Positions 39,850 to 39,874 of a stretch of 39,874 nt of DNA are shown one piece after another. The notes under the pieces were generated by a model, which saw only the letters and a list, made by a program, of their open reading frames with translations, ran no database searches and was not told where the DNA came from. Position numbers and translations under genes: made by a program. The DNA comes from Flavobacterium humi (lineage in GTDB: Bacteria; Bacteroidota; Bacteroidia; Flavobacteriales; Flavobacteriaceae): NCBI RefSeq assembly GCF_004745595.1, contig NZ_SRLH01000010.1:1-39874 (forward strand), read 5' to 3'. Each line of letters starts with the position of its first letter. Positions within the stretch are counted from its first letter, which is position 1.

Positions 39850-39874
39850 AAAGTATGATGATTTTTTTGCCACA

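Noticed and set aside
1..39874. CRISPR array, insertion sequence, prophage, restriction or toxin-antitoxin system
   Set aside because: I looked for regularly spaced repeats, transposase motifs, terminal repeats and typical defence genes and saw none.

Overview
The window reads as chromosomal DNA of a flavobacterium-like member of the Bacteroidota. Evidence: several upstream regions carry the Bacteroidota promoter form TTTG-N17-TAnnTTTG, no Shine-Dalgarno-rich leaders stand out, and the gene families (DUF4369/TlpA lipoprotein, LytTR regulator with a His_kinase-type sensor, five-helix SdhC, SIMPL protein, ECF42 sigma factor) are typical of that group. Genes are compact and on both strands. I see no insertion sequence, phage, CRISPR array or rRNA; there is one tRNA (Tyr, GTA).

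Left part, 1-21 kb: mostly housekeeping and singletons. It opens with a strong terminator and a structured, probably non-coding RNA resembling the Flavo-1 motif, then an AcpH-like phosphodiesterase (-), a GlmM-type phosphohexomutase (+), a minus-strand group YcxB-like/DinB/SelO, a large 725-residue protein of unknown function, a class V aminotransferase, a lipid A-type acyltransferase, a rhomboid protease, a SIMPL protein, tRNA-Tyr, a TlpA/DUF4369 lipoprotein, an unknown two-gene unit, a CstB-like persulfide dioxygenase-rhodanese fusion, a large methyltransferase, a YchJ-like protein, a 2'-5' RNA ligase-like protein, a secreted CocE-type hydrolase and a PAP2 phosphatase.

Middle, 21-26 kb: a three-gene sensory group (CPC-motif thioredoxin-like protein, a six-helix membrane protein ending in a histidine-less DHp-like segment, and an Aer-like PAS protein), then a plus-strand unit of NmrA-like oxidoreductase, a small protein, a DGPF-less YCII protein and a lone SdhC.

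Right part, 26-39.9 kb: all minus strand and rich in stress and detoxification enzymes with their own regulators. Ohr, nitrilase, epoxide hydrolase, cupin, DUF2798 and a lipoprotein-sorting-like protein form one apparent operon. An AhpD-like protein, a DGPF protein and an ECF42 sigma factor form another. An alpha/beta hydrolase, a DUF1223 protein and a LytS/LytTR-type two-component system form a third. YceI, a tautomerase, an active-site-altered SDR and an NTF2-like protein form a fourth, preceded by a Crp/Fnr regulator.

The most interesting signal is regulatory. The upstream regions of the ohr operon and of the hydrolase/two-component operon, 6.3 kb apart, align without gaps over 91 bp (63 identities by my hand count) and share a pair of TGTCC-type direct repeats exactly 21 bp apart plus a TAnnTTTG element. 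This suggests both operons, including the two-component genes themselves, answer to one activator, perhaps the encoded LytTR protein. A perfect GTGAT-N4-ATCAC palindrome lies just upstream of yceI, next to the Crp/Fnr gene. All functional statements rest on reading motifs by eye; no database search was run.
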